The position numbers were made by a program, and so were the translations under genes. From Arthrobacter sp. StoSoilB5 (GTDB lineage: Bacteria > Actinomycetota > Actinomycetes > Actinomycetales > Micrococcaceae): DNA of 64,000 nt. Each line of letters starts with the position of its first letter. The first letter of the stretch is position 1. A model generated the notes under the pieces. The model was not told where the DNA came from. It saw only the letters and a list, made by a program, of their open reading frames with translations, and searched no databases. Shown here one piece after another: positions 27,708 to 37,101 of this stretch. The DNA lies in the NCBI RefSeq assembly GCF_019977235.1, contig NZ_AP024646.1, positions 2,542,001 through 2,606,000 of the forward strand, read 5' to 3'.

Positions 27708-28781
27708 TTACACGAAGCCGGGAAGCGCGTGGTTCGTTTCGTCGTCGAGGGCATCCGGAGCGGACCCCGCCGATGCCCTGACGTGGCTGGCGATGGTGTC
27801 CAGGGTGCGGAAAACGGCAATCGTGTCTTTTGCCGGATGTATTGGGTGTTGGATTGCCCCGATCTGGATTGCTTCGTTGGCGGCTCTGAGCATGGGGACG
27901 TAGCCGTTGCCTTCACGAAGGTGATCGATGGGCTCAGGCGCGAACATTTTTTCCCAGGAGCCTGCGTGGATCTGGAGAGTGGTGGATGTCCAGAACATGC
28001 CTGGGATGGTGATCCAGCCCTTGCCTCCGCTGATAGCGGCGGAGGGATCGACGAATTCGGTCATTGAACTCGCGCATTGCGCGAACCCGCCCCCGGGGAA
28101 GTCGAGGGTGAAATGTTCGGCGAAGTCCAGCCCGTCGTCCCTGAGGCGTCCATGCGCCGTGATTGCTGTTGGCTCACCGAAGATTGAGTGGGCCAACGTC
28201 ACTGGGTAGATCCCTTGATCAAGGAGTGTTCCTCCGCTGCGCGCAATGTCCCATCTGCTGCCACCATCGGCGATCAGGGGAAAGCCAAACCCTGCGCGGA
28301 GGCTGGACGGCTTTCCGATAATTCCGCTGTTGAGGAGTTCGAAAAGGTGTTGGAATGCGGGGTTGAACTTCATCCACATGGCCTCCATGAGAAAAAGCCC
28401 TTGGCTTTCCGCCAGCGCGAAGAGCTCTTGCACTTCATCCGCGTTCAAGGCCATGGGCTTTTCGACAACCACATGTTTGCCGGCAAGCAGCGCCTGGCGC
28501 GCCATGGCCGCGTGGGTAGCGAACGGCGTCGCCAGATACAAAACGTCAACGCCAGGATCCCTGACCAGTGAATCGAAGTCGTCGGTCCACCGGTCCAGCC
28601 CGAACTCTTCCGCGAAGCGTGCCGCCTTGGCCGAATTTCTGCTGAAGATAATTTCCACGTGGTTTCCGGGCAAGAGCTGCAGATCGGGCACTATGCTCCG
28701 GGAGATAGTGCCGGCCCCGGCGATAGCCCACCGCAATGGAGTTTGGGGACGCAGTCTTTCATCCACGGCTCTATCCGTCAT
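27708..28781 (-). CDS. Gfo/Idh/MocA family oxidoreductase
   Basis: The 357-residue protein has an N-terminal Rossmann domain (WAIAGAGTISRSIVPDLQLL), the family motif GKHVVVEKPMALNADE with the EKP that precedes the catalytic residues, and a C-terminal domain with WDIARSGGTLLDQGIYPVTL. Family members oxidise or reduce sugars and related polyols with NAD(P). It overlaps the upstream ABC ATPase gene by four bases and precedes uidA, so it is part of the glucuronide operon and probably acts on the released uronate or its reduced form. Confidence 0.9.
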   Translation of the reverse strand: MTDRAVDERLRPQTPLRWAIAGAGTISRSIVPDLQLLPGNHVEIIFSRNSAKAARFAEEFGLDRWTDDFDSLVRDPGVDVLYLATPFATHAAMARQALLAGKHVVVEKPMALNADEVQELFALAESQGLFLMEAMWMKFNPAFQHLFELLNSGIIGKPSSLRAGFGFPLIADGGSRWDIARSGGTLLDQGIYPVTLAHSIFGEPTAITAHGRLRDDGLDFAEHFTLDFPGGGFAQCASSMTEFVDPSAAISGGKGWITIPGMFWTSTTLQIHAGSWEKMFAPEPIDHLREGNGYVPMLRAANEAIQIGAIQHPIHPAKDTIAVFRTLDTIASHVRASAGSAPDALDDETNHALPGFV

Positions 28782-29641
28782 CCCGCCACTCCTGCTTGGA
28801 TTTGCTGTTCCCGGTGCAGCTCCGCAAGGCGATGGCGCTCTGCCCGGCGTTTCTCTTGCTCCACAGGGTCTGCGATGGGCGCCGCGAGTAACAGCCTCTG
28901 GGTGTAGGGATGCTCTGGAGTGGAAGTTACCCGGTCCGCGGGGCCCGTTTCAACGATGTCCCCTCTGTAGACGACGCTGACGCGGTGGCTGATGTGCCGG
29001 ACCACTGCCAGGTCGTGTGAGACGAACAAGTAGGCAACGCCTGTGCGCCGTTGGATTTCGATGAAAAGGTCCATGACACGGGCCTGTGTGGAAAGGTCCA
29101 GCGCCGAGACCGGTTCGTCGCAGACAATGAGTTTGGGTTCCGGCGCAAGGGCCCGGGCTATGGCGACTCGTTGACGTTGTCCGCCACTGAACTCGCGGGG
29201 CAAACGTTCCGCCGCGTCTCCGGGCAGGCCGACTTGATCCAACAGCATGCGTACGCGGGCGCGTGCTTGCGTGGCGCTTGTTCCTTGGACGATGAGGGGC
29301 TCGCTCAGGGTGTCACCGATGGTCAGGGACGGGTTGAGGGAGGTGTAGGGGTCCTGGAAGACGACCTGGATGTCTTTGGACAGGGTACGGCGTTCCTTCG
29401 GAGTGGCATGGGTGATGTTCGAACCCCGGAAGGTGATGCGCCCACCACTGGGTTTTACAAGACCCAGGACTGCCCGCCCAATGGTGGTCTTTCCGGATCC
29501 GGATTCGCCTACGACTCCGAGGGTCTCGCCCTCGGCAATTGTTAGGGAAACCCCGTGTAGGACTTCCACCTCCCGAGGCCGGAATCCGTGGCCTTTGAAG
29601 GCCACGCGGAGGTCTGTTACGTTCAATAGCGGTGTTGTCAT
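28778..29641 (-). CDS. Oligopeptide-type ABC transporter ATP-binding protein (second ATPase)
   Basis: The 287-residue DppF/OppF-type ATPase has Walker A GESGSGKTTIGRAVL, signature FSGGQRQRVAIARALA, Walker B KLIVCDEPVSALD and the C-terminal oligopeptide/nickel extension (HPYTQRLLLAAPI). Its ATG overlaps the stop of the fused permease-ATPase gene by one base. Together these form a five-component importer in a glucuronide operon, so the cargo is probably a glucuronide or oligouronide, not a peptide. Confidence 0.92.
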   Translation of the reverse strand: MTTPLLNVTDLRVAFKGHGFRPREVEVLHGVSLTIAEGETLGVVGESGSGKTTIGRAVLGLVKPSGGRITFRGSNITHATPKERRTLSKDIQVVFQDPYTSLNPSLTIGDTLSEPLIVQGTSATQARARVRMLLDQVGLPGDAAERLPREFSGGQRQRVAIARALAPEPKLIVCDEPVSALDLSTQARVMDLFIEIQRRTGVAYLFVSHDLAVVRHISHRVSVVYRGDIVETGPADRVTSTPEHPYTQRLLLAAPIADPVEQEKRRAERHRLAELHREQQIQAGVAG

Positions 29642-31419
29642 CAGTTCTTTCCCCCGGTGGCCGTCACGACCGGCGTGGGCTGGTCGGTCCGAATGGTGTG
29701 CTCGTCGAGGATGGAGCCCAGAAGCATTTGAGTGTATGAATGTTGCGGTTCCCGGAAGAGCTCCAACGCGGTTCCTGATTCGACAACGCGGCCGTCCTGC
29801 ATCACGGCAATCCGATCGCAGATATCTGCCACGACTCCAAAGTTGTGCGTTACGAGCAACACAGCCATGTTTAGCTCGGCCTGTAGGTCCCGTATCAGAT
29901 CCAGGATGTCGGCCTGGACTGTGACGTCAAGTGCCGTCGTGGGTTCATCGGCGATGAGGAGCTTGGGGCGGCTTGCCACGGCGCCGGCGATGAGCACGCG
30001 TTGTGCCATTCCGCCGGAGATCTGGTGCGGGTAGGAATCGAACGTTCGCTGGGGATCTTGGATACCCACACGTGCCAGCAGCGCTATCACTTTCGCCTTT
30101 GCCTCCCGGCGTGACATCCGGGCAGAGGCGCGGATGCCTTCGACGAGTTGGGCGCCAACCGTGTAGGAGGGGTCCAAATTCGACATGGGTTCCTGCGGGA
30201 TGTACGCGATCTCGCGTCCTCGGGCGCGTAGCCCTTGCTCCGAAAGGCCGATCAGATGGCGACCATCCAACTGTATAGCGCCTTGCGTGACCACGGCCTC
30301 GGGCGGAAGCACGCCGAGGATGGCAAAGGCGGTTTGCGTCTTTCCGGAGCCGGATTCACCCACCAGGCCGAGGGTTTCACCTGCGCGCAGTTTGAGGCTA
30401 ACTCCCTTCACCACGTCCCTCAGCTGGCCTGCCGGAGTGGGGTAAGCGATGGCCAGGTCGTCAACCGAGAGCAGGTCCGCCGCTGAGCCGTGGATGCTGT
30501 CCCTGGTGGGGGTAATTGCTCTGGGCGCCGAAGCCTTTGATGGTTTGAGCTTTGCTCCCTCAAAGGCGTCCCGCAGGGAATTTCCGAGCAATACAAGGGA
30601 AGCAGTCAGCGTCCCCAGCATGACGCTGGGCCAGATGAATTGGGTGGGGTCGACGTAAAGGTTTGTGAATCCGTCGGCGATCATTGCACCAAAGCTGGGA
30701 ACGAGGTTGGACCCAACGCCGAGAAAAGCCAGGCCGGACTGCAGGCTGATCGCCGAACCTATCAGGAAGGCTGCGGCGACGATGATGGGCCCACGGACAG
30801 CGAACAGCACGTGGCGGCCCAGGATTCTAAGATTGGACAGTCCGGACACGCGGGCGGCATCGACGTAAAGTTCGTTCTTCACGCCAAGGACCAGGTTCCT
30901 CACGATGCGGTAAACCCCGGGGGAGAGCAGCACTCCAAAGATCAGCATGGTTGCCCGGTAGTCACCCTTGGTTACGGGCATCAGGACGATCAGCAGCAGT
31001 AGCCCGGGGAATGTCATGATGAGGCTGAAAACCCACTCCGTTGCGCTTCGTAGCCGTCGGCCGAAGTACCCGCCGATGAGGCCAAACGTTATTCCGATAG
31101 CCAGGGCAACACTTGCTCCAATCAATCCTGCGATCAGGCTGGTGCTGATTGAATGGAGGAGCCGCGAAGCGATGTCACGCCCGTTCTGGTCGGCCCCAAG
31201 GGGGTATCCCGGGGTTCCAGGTGTTGCGTTTATCGCATTGAGTTGTGCCTCGTTGGGATCGTGCGGGGCGATCCAGGGAGTGAGAAGGCCCAGGATGATG
31301 ATGACCAATAGCAGGACTGAAGTAATTACTGCTTGAGGGTCGGTGGCGAGTTTCCGTAACGGAGACTTCCGGGGTGGGGCTGCCAACCCGGAATTCACGC
31401 TGAGTTCTTCGATGCTCAA
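29641..31419 (-). CDS. Fused ABC transporter permease (DppC-type) and ATP-binding protein (DppD-type)
   Basis: One 592-residue chain joins two usually separate subunits. Residues 1-300 are a DppC-type permease (N-terminal DPQAVITSVLL segment, PHDPNEAQLNAINATPGTPG, YPLGADQNGRDIASRLLHSI, the EAA loop region VDAARVSGLSNLRILGRHVL). After a short linker (about 300-325) residues 326-592 are an ATPase with GESGSGKTQTAFAIL, ISGGMAQRVLIAGAVA and LLIADEPTTALDVT. No stop or frame change separates them. It starts with a four-base overlap with the DppB-type gene. Such fusions fix the permease:ATPase stoichiometry; they occur in some actinobacteria. Confidence 0.9.
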   Translation of the reverse strand: MSIEELSVNSGLAAPPRKSPLRKLATDPQAVITSVLLLVIIILGLLTPWIAPHDPNEAQLNAINATPGTPGYPLGADQNGRDIASRLLHSISTSLIAGLIGASVALAIGITFGLIGGYFGRRLRSATEWVFSLIMTFPGLLLLIVLMPVTKGDYRATMLIFGVLLSPGVYRIVRNLVLGVKNELYVDAARVSGLSNLRILGRHVLFAVRGPIIVAAAFLIGSAISLQSGLAFLGVGSNLVPSFGAMIADGFTNLYVDPTQFIWPSVMLGTLTASLVLLGNSLRDAFEGAKLKPSKASAPRAITPTRDSIHGSAADLLSVDDLAIAYPTPAGQLRDVVKGVSLKLRAGETLGLVGESGSGKTQTAFAILGVLPPEAVVTQGAIQLDGRHLIGLSEQGLRARGREIAYIPQEPMSNLDPSYTVGAQLVEGIRASARMSRREAKAKVIALLARVGIQDPQRTFDSYPHQISGGMAQRVLIAGAVASRPKLLIADEPTTALDVTVQADILDLIRDLQAELNMAVLLVTHNFGVVADICDRIAVMQDGRVVESGTALELFREPQHSYTQMLLGSILDEHTIRTDQPTPVVTATGGKN

Positions 31420-32357
31420 TAGATTCTCGCCTTCGGGTTGAGCCAGCCGTTCACTACGTCCGTGATGAGGTTCACCGTGACCACCAGCATGACGCTGAAC
31501 AAAGTGATGCCCATGATGATGGGGATATCGCCCTGGAGCGAGGCGTTGAATGCGTAAGCGCCAAAGCCAGGGAGCGCGAACACGTTTTCGATGATGAGCG
31601 CACCACCGAGCATTTGAATAAATTCAAGGGACAGGACTGTCAGGGCAGGACTTGCAGCATTCCGAAGTGCGTGGCGAAGCACGATGGACCGCGTCGGTAC
31701 ACCTCGTGTCCGCAGGGTGCGGACGTAGTCTTTCCTGAGCTCCCCGATCATGGTGCCGCGGATCTGTGCGGCCATGCTGGCCACTCCACCAATGACAAGC
31801 ACAATGACAGGAATAGTGATCGATGCCGCCCACTTTCCGGGATTCTGCGCAAAGGGTGTAAAGCCGGTGGCAGGTAGCAGCTTCAGATTCACGGCGAACA
31901 CAGCCACAAGGACTATGGCGATGAGTAACCCGGGAACGACATAACCGACCAAGGACAAGCCTTGGGAAACCTTATCGGCCAATCCTCCTCGGGTTGCCGC
32001 CCAGACGCCCAGCGCAACGCTGACGAGCACTGTGATGACGAGTGCGGTGATGACGAGCGACAACGTGACGCCCAAGCGGGCAGCAACGGCAGGGGCTACC
32101 GGTTGACTGGTGAAAAGAGAAGTACCGAAATCACCGGTCAGTACCGAGCCGAGCCAATCCAGGTATTGAACGATGGCCGGCCGATCGAAGCCCAGCTGGG
32201 TCATCAGAGCTTTCAGGGACTCTGGAGTGGCTGCACTTCCCAGGCGTTCGCGGGCAACGGATTCCAAAGAACCGCTGAGAAGGAAGAACGTGATTAAGGT
32301 GACGAGCAGCGCAAGCACAATGCCTGCACCAAGACGTCGGAGGGCGTAACTGATCAT
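31416..32357 (-). CDS. ABC transporter permease (DppB-type)
   Basis: The 313-residue DppB/OppB-type permease has six membrane segments. The first is at residues 8-28, followed by the large extracytoplasmic loop (RERLGSAATPESLKALMTQL, DWLGSVLTGDFGTSLFT) typical of the family, and the EAA-like loop DYVRTLRTRGVPTRSIVLRH. It lies 146 bases after the binding-protein gene, with a hairpin between them, and overlaps the fused permease-ATPase gene by four bases. Confidence 0.92.
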   Translation of the reverse strand: MISYALRRLGAGIVLALLVTLITFFLLSGSLESVARERLGSAATPESLKALMTQLGFDRPAIVQYLDWLGSVLTGDFGTSLFTSQPVAPAVAARLGVTLSLVITALVITVLVSVALGVWAATRGGLADKVSQGLSLVGYVVPGLLIAIVLVAVFAVNLKLLPATGFTPFAQNPGKWAASITIPVIVLVIGGVASMAAQIRGTMIGELRKDYVRTLRTRGVPTRSIVLRHALRNAASPALTVLSLEFIQMLGGALIIENVFALPGFGAYAFNASLQGDIPIIMGITLFSVMLVVTVNLITDVVNGWLNPKARIY

Positions 32358-32462
32358 GAGCTGCCTCGTGGCGTTTCCTCTGGCATCTCTAAACTCCTAA
32401 TTGTGAATGGCCCGGTGGTTCGAAACCAGGACAAGTGGGGGAGAGTCATGTGGTGGGGGGAA

Positions 32463-32492
32463 CGAGGACCCGACCGGAATTTCGGGCCCTCG
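32463..32492 (-). terminator. Intercistronic hairpin after the binding-protein gene
   Basis: CGAGGACCCGA and TCGGGCCCTCG pair over 11 positions with one mismatch, 12 bases beyond the stop of the binding-protein gene and 106 bases before the next start. There is no U-tract. It probably stabilises or attenuates the message so the binding protein is made in excess. Confidence 0.5.
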
Positions 32493-32503
32493 CTCCTGCG
32501 GCA

Positions 32504-34060
32504 CTATTTGCCGGATAGGCCGAAGTCACGTACGGTCGGCAAAACCACCCCAGTAGGGAGGAAATCAATATCGGGCGCTGTCGCCCAGAGAGTGCCTACG
32601 TAGGCGATCGGCGCGTTCAATGCCTGCTTCACGGTGTATTCGTTGACCTTCTTGTACAGAGCATCGCGGGCGGTATCGTCTGGTTCCGTGGCAATGGACT
32701 GAAGCAACTTGTCGAATTCAGGGTCCTGCCACTTGAAGGGGTTGAGGAAGGCTTCAGGGGCGTACATGTCGCCGACCTGCCGGCCTGCACTGTTGAGTCC
32801 GTAGAACCAAAGAACTGCCGGGTACTTCTTCGAGGCTATTGATGATGCAGTGTTCTGCGGAGGCACAGGTTCCCAAGTCACCTTCACCCCGATGTCCGCA
32901 AGAGCCTGCGTGATCACCGGCTCGAAGGACTGGGAGATGACCGTGCTTGGCATCGTCATGGAGAAACCGTCGGCGTATCCTGCCTCAGCCAATAGCTTGC
33001 GTGCCTGCGCCGGATCGAAGCTGTAGGCATCTTCAAGCCCGGTGTCGTATGCTCCACTGTTGGGGTCGAACACTTGGACCGTGGGCTTACCTAGTCCATT
33101 GAGGAGGGCCTTGACGACCTGTGCACGGTCAAAGGCCATGTTGATGGCCTCGCGCACCTTTACATTCGCCAGGGCGGGAACGAGTTCTCCCTTCCGATCG
33201 GCCAGGACGAGAACGAGAGCGGCCGTTGCCTGCACCTCCTTGACTGTGAATCCTGCACCTTCGGCCTGCTTGCGTTGAGGTGCCTGAATCAGGGCTGCCT
33301 TTACTTCCCCTGCCTGGAGCGCGTTGTACTGGGCCGTCCTGTCCTGGATGACCTTGACCTTGACGGTTTTGAATGGATAGGCGGACGCGTTCCAGTAGTC
33401 GTCCCGGCGTTCCATGACGTATTCGGTGCCGTCCACAGTTTTGTCCGATAGGACGTAGGGCCCGGAACCAGTTGGGCGGAGTTTGGTGGTGTCGGACGCC
33501 AACGTGTCCGCGTCACCAATGACGCCTGTGGCCTGCGCCAGATAGTTCAGCAGTGATGGTTCAGGAGCGGAAAGCTGAATGACTACGGTCGACGCATCGG
33601 GAGCGGAAATTGAGGACACCTTGGCAAGCTTGGGCTGTTGCTGCCCAGGCGTTGTTCTGGTCCTCTCCAAGGTTGCGGCAACGTCTTTGGAAGTGACGGC
33701 GTCTCCTGAACTGAACTTTAGGTCGCCGCGAAGCTTGAGGGTCAGCGTGCGCAGGTCATCTGAATATTTCCAGCTCTCAGCGGCGTTGGCACGGATCTTG
33801 TTGTCTTTATCCACCATGAGAAGGGTGTCGAAAATTGATGCCCAGATGTAGGACTGCTGTCCTTCAGCGAGCTGGGCGGGGTCCAACGAAGCCGGCTGGG
33901 CTTGAACGGCAATGCTGAGCTCCTCGTTGCGTGAAGAATTGATGGGTTCCGACGCTGGTGCGGAAGAGGAACACGCCGCCGTGGAGAGTAGCGCTGCAAC
34001 CGCGACGGAGGCTACTGCCGCACGGGTCAGCGAGGTGGTTTGGGACAAGACAGGGAACAT
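32504..34060 (-). CDS. ABC transporter substrate-binding lipoprotein (family 5)
   Basis: The start is ATG 34060, preceded by AAAGGAGTCTCAAGAC; longer frames to 34198 have no signal. The 518-residue protein has a lipoprotein signal with lipobox LLSTAAC, then the family 5 opening (ELSIAVQAQPASLDPAQLAE) and the SBP_bac_5 body (ESWKYSDDLRTLTLKLRGDL, KVREAINMAFDRAQVVKALL, KLLAEAGYADGFSMT). It delivers ligand to the DppB/DppCD/DppF-type importer encoded downstream. It is the first gene of the glucuronide operon and is preceded by a LacI-type palindrome (34181-34194). Confidence 0.92.
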   Translation of the reverse strand: MFPVLSQTTSLTRAAVASVAVAALLSTAACSSSAPASEPINSSRNEELSIAVQAQPASLDPAQLAEGQQSYIWASIFDTLLMVDKDNKIRANAAESWKYSDDLRTLTLKLRGDLKFSSGDAVTSKDVAATLERTRTTPGQQQPKLAKVSSISAPDASTVVIQLSAPEPSLLNYLAQATGVIGDADTLASDTTKLRPTGSGPYVLSDKTVDGTEYVMERRDDYWNASAYPFKTVKVKVIQDRTAQYNALQAGEVKAALIQAPQRKQAEGAGFTVKEVQATAALVLVLADRKGELVPALANVKVREAINMAFDRAQVVKALLNGLGKPTVQVFDPNSGAYDTGLEDAYSFDPAQARKLLAEAGYADGFSMTMPSTVISQSFEPVITQALADIGVKVTWEPVPPQNTASSIASKKYPAVLWFYGLNSAGRQVGDMYAPEAFLNPFKWQDPEFDKLLQSIATEPDDTARDALYKKVNEYTVKQALNAPIAYVGTLWATAPDIDFLPTGVVLPTVRDFGLSGK

Positions 34061-34180
34061 GTCTTGAGACTCCTTTGTCATTGAGGGAAGCTTCTGGAGA
34101 TTTTTTTTGGGGGGGCCATTGTTTGGGCCGTTTAGTCTGGGGTGACCGACATCACTAGCAAAGCATCTGAAAATCGAAAA

Positions 34181-34194
34181 GGCAACCGATTGCC
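34181..34194. promoter_or_regulatory. LacI-type operator GGCAACCGATTGCC
   Basis: Near-perfect palindrome with the central CG typical of LacI-family sites, 121 bases upstream of the binding-protein start. The same GGCAACCG half-site is found upstream of the LacI gene at 43254-44336. The LacI protein encoded at 35165-36187 is the likely binder. Confidence 0.65.
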
Positions 34195-34344
34195 ACAATT
34201 AATGAAAAAAGTTAATTGGCCTGAATCTTGTTGAATTTTTAGGTACTCCAAATGACCACCCGGTATCCGGAGAATAGGCAGTCCGGGAGTCGGGGCGGTC
34301 TTGTCTTGCTAAATTATGTTGTGGAAGTTCCTGGTCGGTTCAGA

Positions 34345-34995
34345 TCAGATTTGCGATATGAATTCAGTTATTTCGTGTTTGAACTTCATTAGTGGGTAGC
34401 CGTTAAGGGCCAGGAATGCTTGGGATACTGCCGCCGTCAGATCAAGGGCTGGGTCGATAAGCCATTGCATGCGAAGGCCGCTCCAGGCTGCCATCATTTG
34501 ACGGGCAACTCTGCCAGGGTCGAGTTTGGGATCGGCAATTCCCTTTGCCTGGCGTCTTTTGACTCCTTCTGTGAACTCAAAAATCACCTGCTCGTGGTGG
34601 GTCTTCAGGTAAGCGTGGGCCGGGTGTTCGGGGTTGACTGCCTCGGCGCTCAACGCCAGGAAGAGGCGCGTCGTAGCCTGGTCATCAAGGGTTAGGTGAG
34701 CCATTGCGGGTGGGGGCCAGTCCGCGTTCCCACCATCGATAACGTGGAACTCGGCCGTAAGGATGGCTCGGTAATCCTCATCGGCCAGCTCCATGGCCGC
34801 GACGAGAATATGGTCGCGCGTCGGGAAGTGATAGAGCATGGCGGTCTCGCTTATCGACGCCCGCGCTGCCACCTCCGCTGTTGTCAGAGCCCGGTGTCCT
34901 TTCTCAAGGACGATGTCGAGGGCTGCCCGGGCTATAGCTGAGCGGCGCTCACGCGTCTTCGCATAGCGCTTGCGGGGAGCTGTTACGGAGTCCAT
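34345..34995 (-). CDS. TetR family transcriptional regulator
   Basis: The 216-residue protein has an N-terminal TetR helix-turn-helix (IARAALDIVLEKGHRALTTA, EVAARASISETAMLYHFPTR) and a helical ligand domain. It is read in the same direction as the glucuronide operon but is separated from it by 284 bases, and lies 169 bases after the LacI gene. GAGTGCCAC occurs twice upstream (near 35020 and 35089), possibly its own operator. It may sense the aglycone, by analogy with UidR-type TetR regulators of glucuronide genes. Confidence 0.88.
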   Translation of the reverse strand: MDSVTAPRKRYAKTRERRSAIARAALDIVLEKGHRALTTAEVAARASISETAMLYHFPTRDHILVAAMELADEDYRAILTAEFHVIDGGNADWPPPAMAHLTLDDQATTRLFLALSAEAVNPEHPAHAYLKTHHEQVIFEFTEGVKRRQAKGIADPKLDPGRVARQMMAAWSGLRMQWLIDPALDLTAAVSQAFLALNGYPLMKFKHEITEFISQI

Positions 34996-35164
34996 GTGCT
35001 AAAGATAGTCCAAAATTGAGTGCCACACCATAGAAAACCGAAAGATTTAGGATGGTGCTCATGTGTCTGAGCAAGAGTCCTCCTTAATAAGAGTGCCACT
35101 CAGTTTTTGGAGTAGGAAGCATGCACTCGATGATGGTGCATAGGGTCACCGAACGGGAGTCGTG

Positions 35165-36187
35165 TCAAACTCCCTTCCAAGGACCCGCAGACCCCCGGAT
35201 GACCAATTCGGTGTCTACAAGCAGGGTTTGGGGGTCTTTTACAGAGCCCGACAGGGAGTCCAGGATCAGGCCGGCAGACAATGACCCGCACTGCCCGAGC
35301 GGGGATCTGATGCTCGTCAACGATGGCGTGGTGAAGTCTGCGCCAAATATGTCGTCGAAGCCTATGATGCTGAGGGCTTCCGGTATCGCAACTCCAGCGA
35401 CTTGGAGTTCGTGCATCAGGCCAATTGCCAGGAGATCGTTGTGGGTGATGACGGCCGTTGCTCCCGAGGCTTTGACAGTCCTTGCAACTCGCCGACCTCC
35501 GTCAACGGTTGGCGCGGCCGACTCAATGCGTTCGGCTGTGAGATGGCACCACTCGCAGGCGGCCGAGATGGCGTTCCAGCGACGGGCGGACATCCAGGAC
35601 TGTTCTGGCCCCGCAACGAAAAGGACTTTTTTGTGCCCAATTCCCGCCAAAAAGCGGACCGCTTGGCTAACACCCCTGTCTGGATCAGGGATGACGCAAC
35701 TGATGCCGCTTACCTCTCGGTTTATCACGACTATCTGCGTGGTTCTGGCAAGAGTCTGAATATCACTTTCATTCATGCGTGGGCTGGTCAAGATCAGCCC
35801 GTCCACGGCACTGATAACACGATTGGCCGATGCGAGTTCTGTGGTTGCGGATTCGGCTGCATTTACAAAAACTACGGTGTAGTCGCGTTGTGCCGCGGCT
35901 TTTCCTGCCTCGCGAAGAATGCCAAAGAATGTTGGATTGGTGACGTCGGAAACAATTAATCCCAGCGTCTTCGTTGATCCCGTCTGCAGTACTTTGGCTG
36001 CATGGTTCAGTTGAAAGTTGAGTTCAACGGCGGTGGCTTCAATGAGGCTTCTCGTCTGGGAGTTGACTCTTTCGGGATTGTTGAGTGCCCTGGAGACGGT
36101 TGATGGATTAACGCCGGCTTGCCGCGCCACGTCGTAGATGGTTGCCTTGGCCGTTCTCGATTGAATTATTGTTTCGTCGGACGGCAA
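35165..36187 (-). CDS. LacI family transcriptional regulator
   Basis: The 340-residue protein has the LacI helix-turn-helix and hinge (ATIYDVARQAGVNPSTVSRA, LNNPERVNSQTRSLIEATA) and a type 1 periplasmic-binding-like effector domain (LGLIVSDVTNPTFFGILREA, LSIIGFDDIFGADFTTPSLT). It is a close paralogue of the LacI protein at 43254-44336, with long identical stretches such as SGATAVIT-NDLLAIGLM. Each sits beside a glycoside operon. It probably represses the glucuronide operon through GGCAACCGATTGCC. Confidence 0.92.
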   Translation of the reverse strand: MPSDETIIQSRTAKATIYDVARQAGVNPSTVSRALNNPERVNSQTRSLIEATAVELNFQLNHAAKVLQTGSTKTLGLIVSDVTNPTFFGILREAGKAAAQRDYTVVFVNAAESATTELASANRVISAVDGLILTSPRMNESDIQTLARTTQIVVINREVSGISCVIPDPDRGVSQAVRFLAGIGHKKVLFVAGPEQSWMSARRWNAISAACEWCHLTAERIESAAPTVDGGRRVARTVKASGATAVITHNDLLAIGLMHELQVAGVAIPEALSIIGFDDIFGADFTTPSLTSIRSPLGQCGSLSAGLILDSLSGSVKDPQTLLVDTELVIRGSAGPWKGV

Positions 36188-36214
36188 TTTTCACTTCCTT
36201 GGACAGTGCTGCGC

Positions 36215-36261
36215 CCAGCCAGGCGCGCGCGCATTTTGCTTCCGCGCACGTGCCTGGTTGG
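36215..36261 (-). terminator. Hairpin between the glycoside operon and the LacI gene
   Basis: CCAGCCAGGC and GCCTGGTTGG pair over ten positions (one G-U), with additional CGCGCG/CGCGCA pairing inside. It lies 22 bases beyond the SDR stop and just upstream of the next LacI gene, so it probably ends the MFS-GH78-GH1-SDR transcript. No U-tract. Confidence 0.55.
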
Positions 36262-36282
36262 AGGGCGATCCTGCTGCTGGCG

Positions 36283-37101
36283 TTAGATGGTTTGGCCTGC
36301 GTCGGCCAGGAGCGTGCTGCCGGTCATGATGGTGGATAGGTCGCTTGCGCAGAACAGGACCACGCGTGCAATGTCGTCCGGCGTTCCGATCCGGCCTATA
36401 AGGCTGTTGGTCATGAGGTCCATGGCCGCTGTGCCGTCTGCGGGGGCGTGCTGAGCTGCGGCGGCCATGTTGCCCTCAGTAGGCACAAAGGTTGGGGCAA
36501 CACCGAGCACCCGGATTCCCAGTGGGGCAAATTCGAGGGCCATTTGCTTGGTCATGCCCCGGACGGCATGCTTCGATCCGACGTAGGCGGACAAGCCCGG
36601 TGCCGTCCCGCCGAATCCTGCGGTGGATACGATATTGACGATAACCCCACCTTGATTTCCTGTGGACATGTGGCGCGCGGCTTCGCGGGAGCCATTGAAT
36701 ACCCCGCGGGTATTGACTGCAAAGACTTGCTCCCACATGCTGTCAGTCGTCTGCAGGACCGGGACGCTGGGAAAGATGCCCGCGTTGTTGACCCATATGT
36801 CGATCCCTCCGAATGACTCCATGGCTTCCACTGCGCCGAGGCGGACCGACTCGGCGTCGCTGACGTCCATGCCAAGGCCAAGTGCCTGCACGGGGAAGCG
36901 GTTGGCGATTTCCGCAGCGGTCTCGTGGGCGCGTTCCGCGTTCACATCCCCGATGAGGATGTCGGCGCCGGCTTCTCCCAGGCGGAGTGCAATGGCTTTG
37001 CCCAGGCCTTGCGCGCCGCCGGTGATGACGGCCCTGCGTCCGGCCAAGGAAAGCAGGTCCCGGACAGGGGTGAGCGAGGCATCGGCGAATGCTGTGGTCA
37101 T
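36283..37101 (-). CDS. Short-chain dehydrogenase (glucose/sugar dehydrogenase-like)
   Basis: The 272-residue classical SDR has AVITGGAQGLGKAIALRLG, INNAG-equivalent WVNNAGIFPSV, catalytic Ser in NIVSTAGFGG and the YxxxK pair in AYVGSKHAVRG. LIGDVNAER after beta-2 has an Asp, favouring NAD. Its ATG overlaps the stop of the GH1 gene by four bases, so it is co-translated with the beta-glucosidase. It probably oxidises the released sugar (glucose or rhamnose). Confidence 0.9.
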   Translation of the reverse strand: MTTAFADASLTPVRDLLSLAGRRAVITGGAQGLGKAIALRLGEAGADILIGDVNAERAHETAAEIANRFPVQALGLGMDVSDAESVRLGAVEAMESFGGIDIWVNNAGIFPSVPVLQTTDSMWEQVFAVNTRGVFNGSREAARHMSTGNQGGVIVNIVSTAGFGGTAPGLSAYVGSKHAVRGMTKQMALEFAPLGIRVLGVAPTFVPTEGNMAAAAQHAPADGTAAMDLMTNSLIGRIGTPDDIARVVLFCASDLSTIMTGSTLLADAGQTI

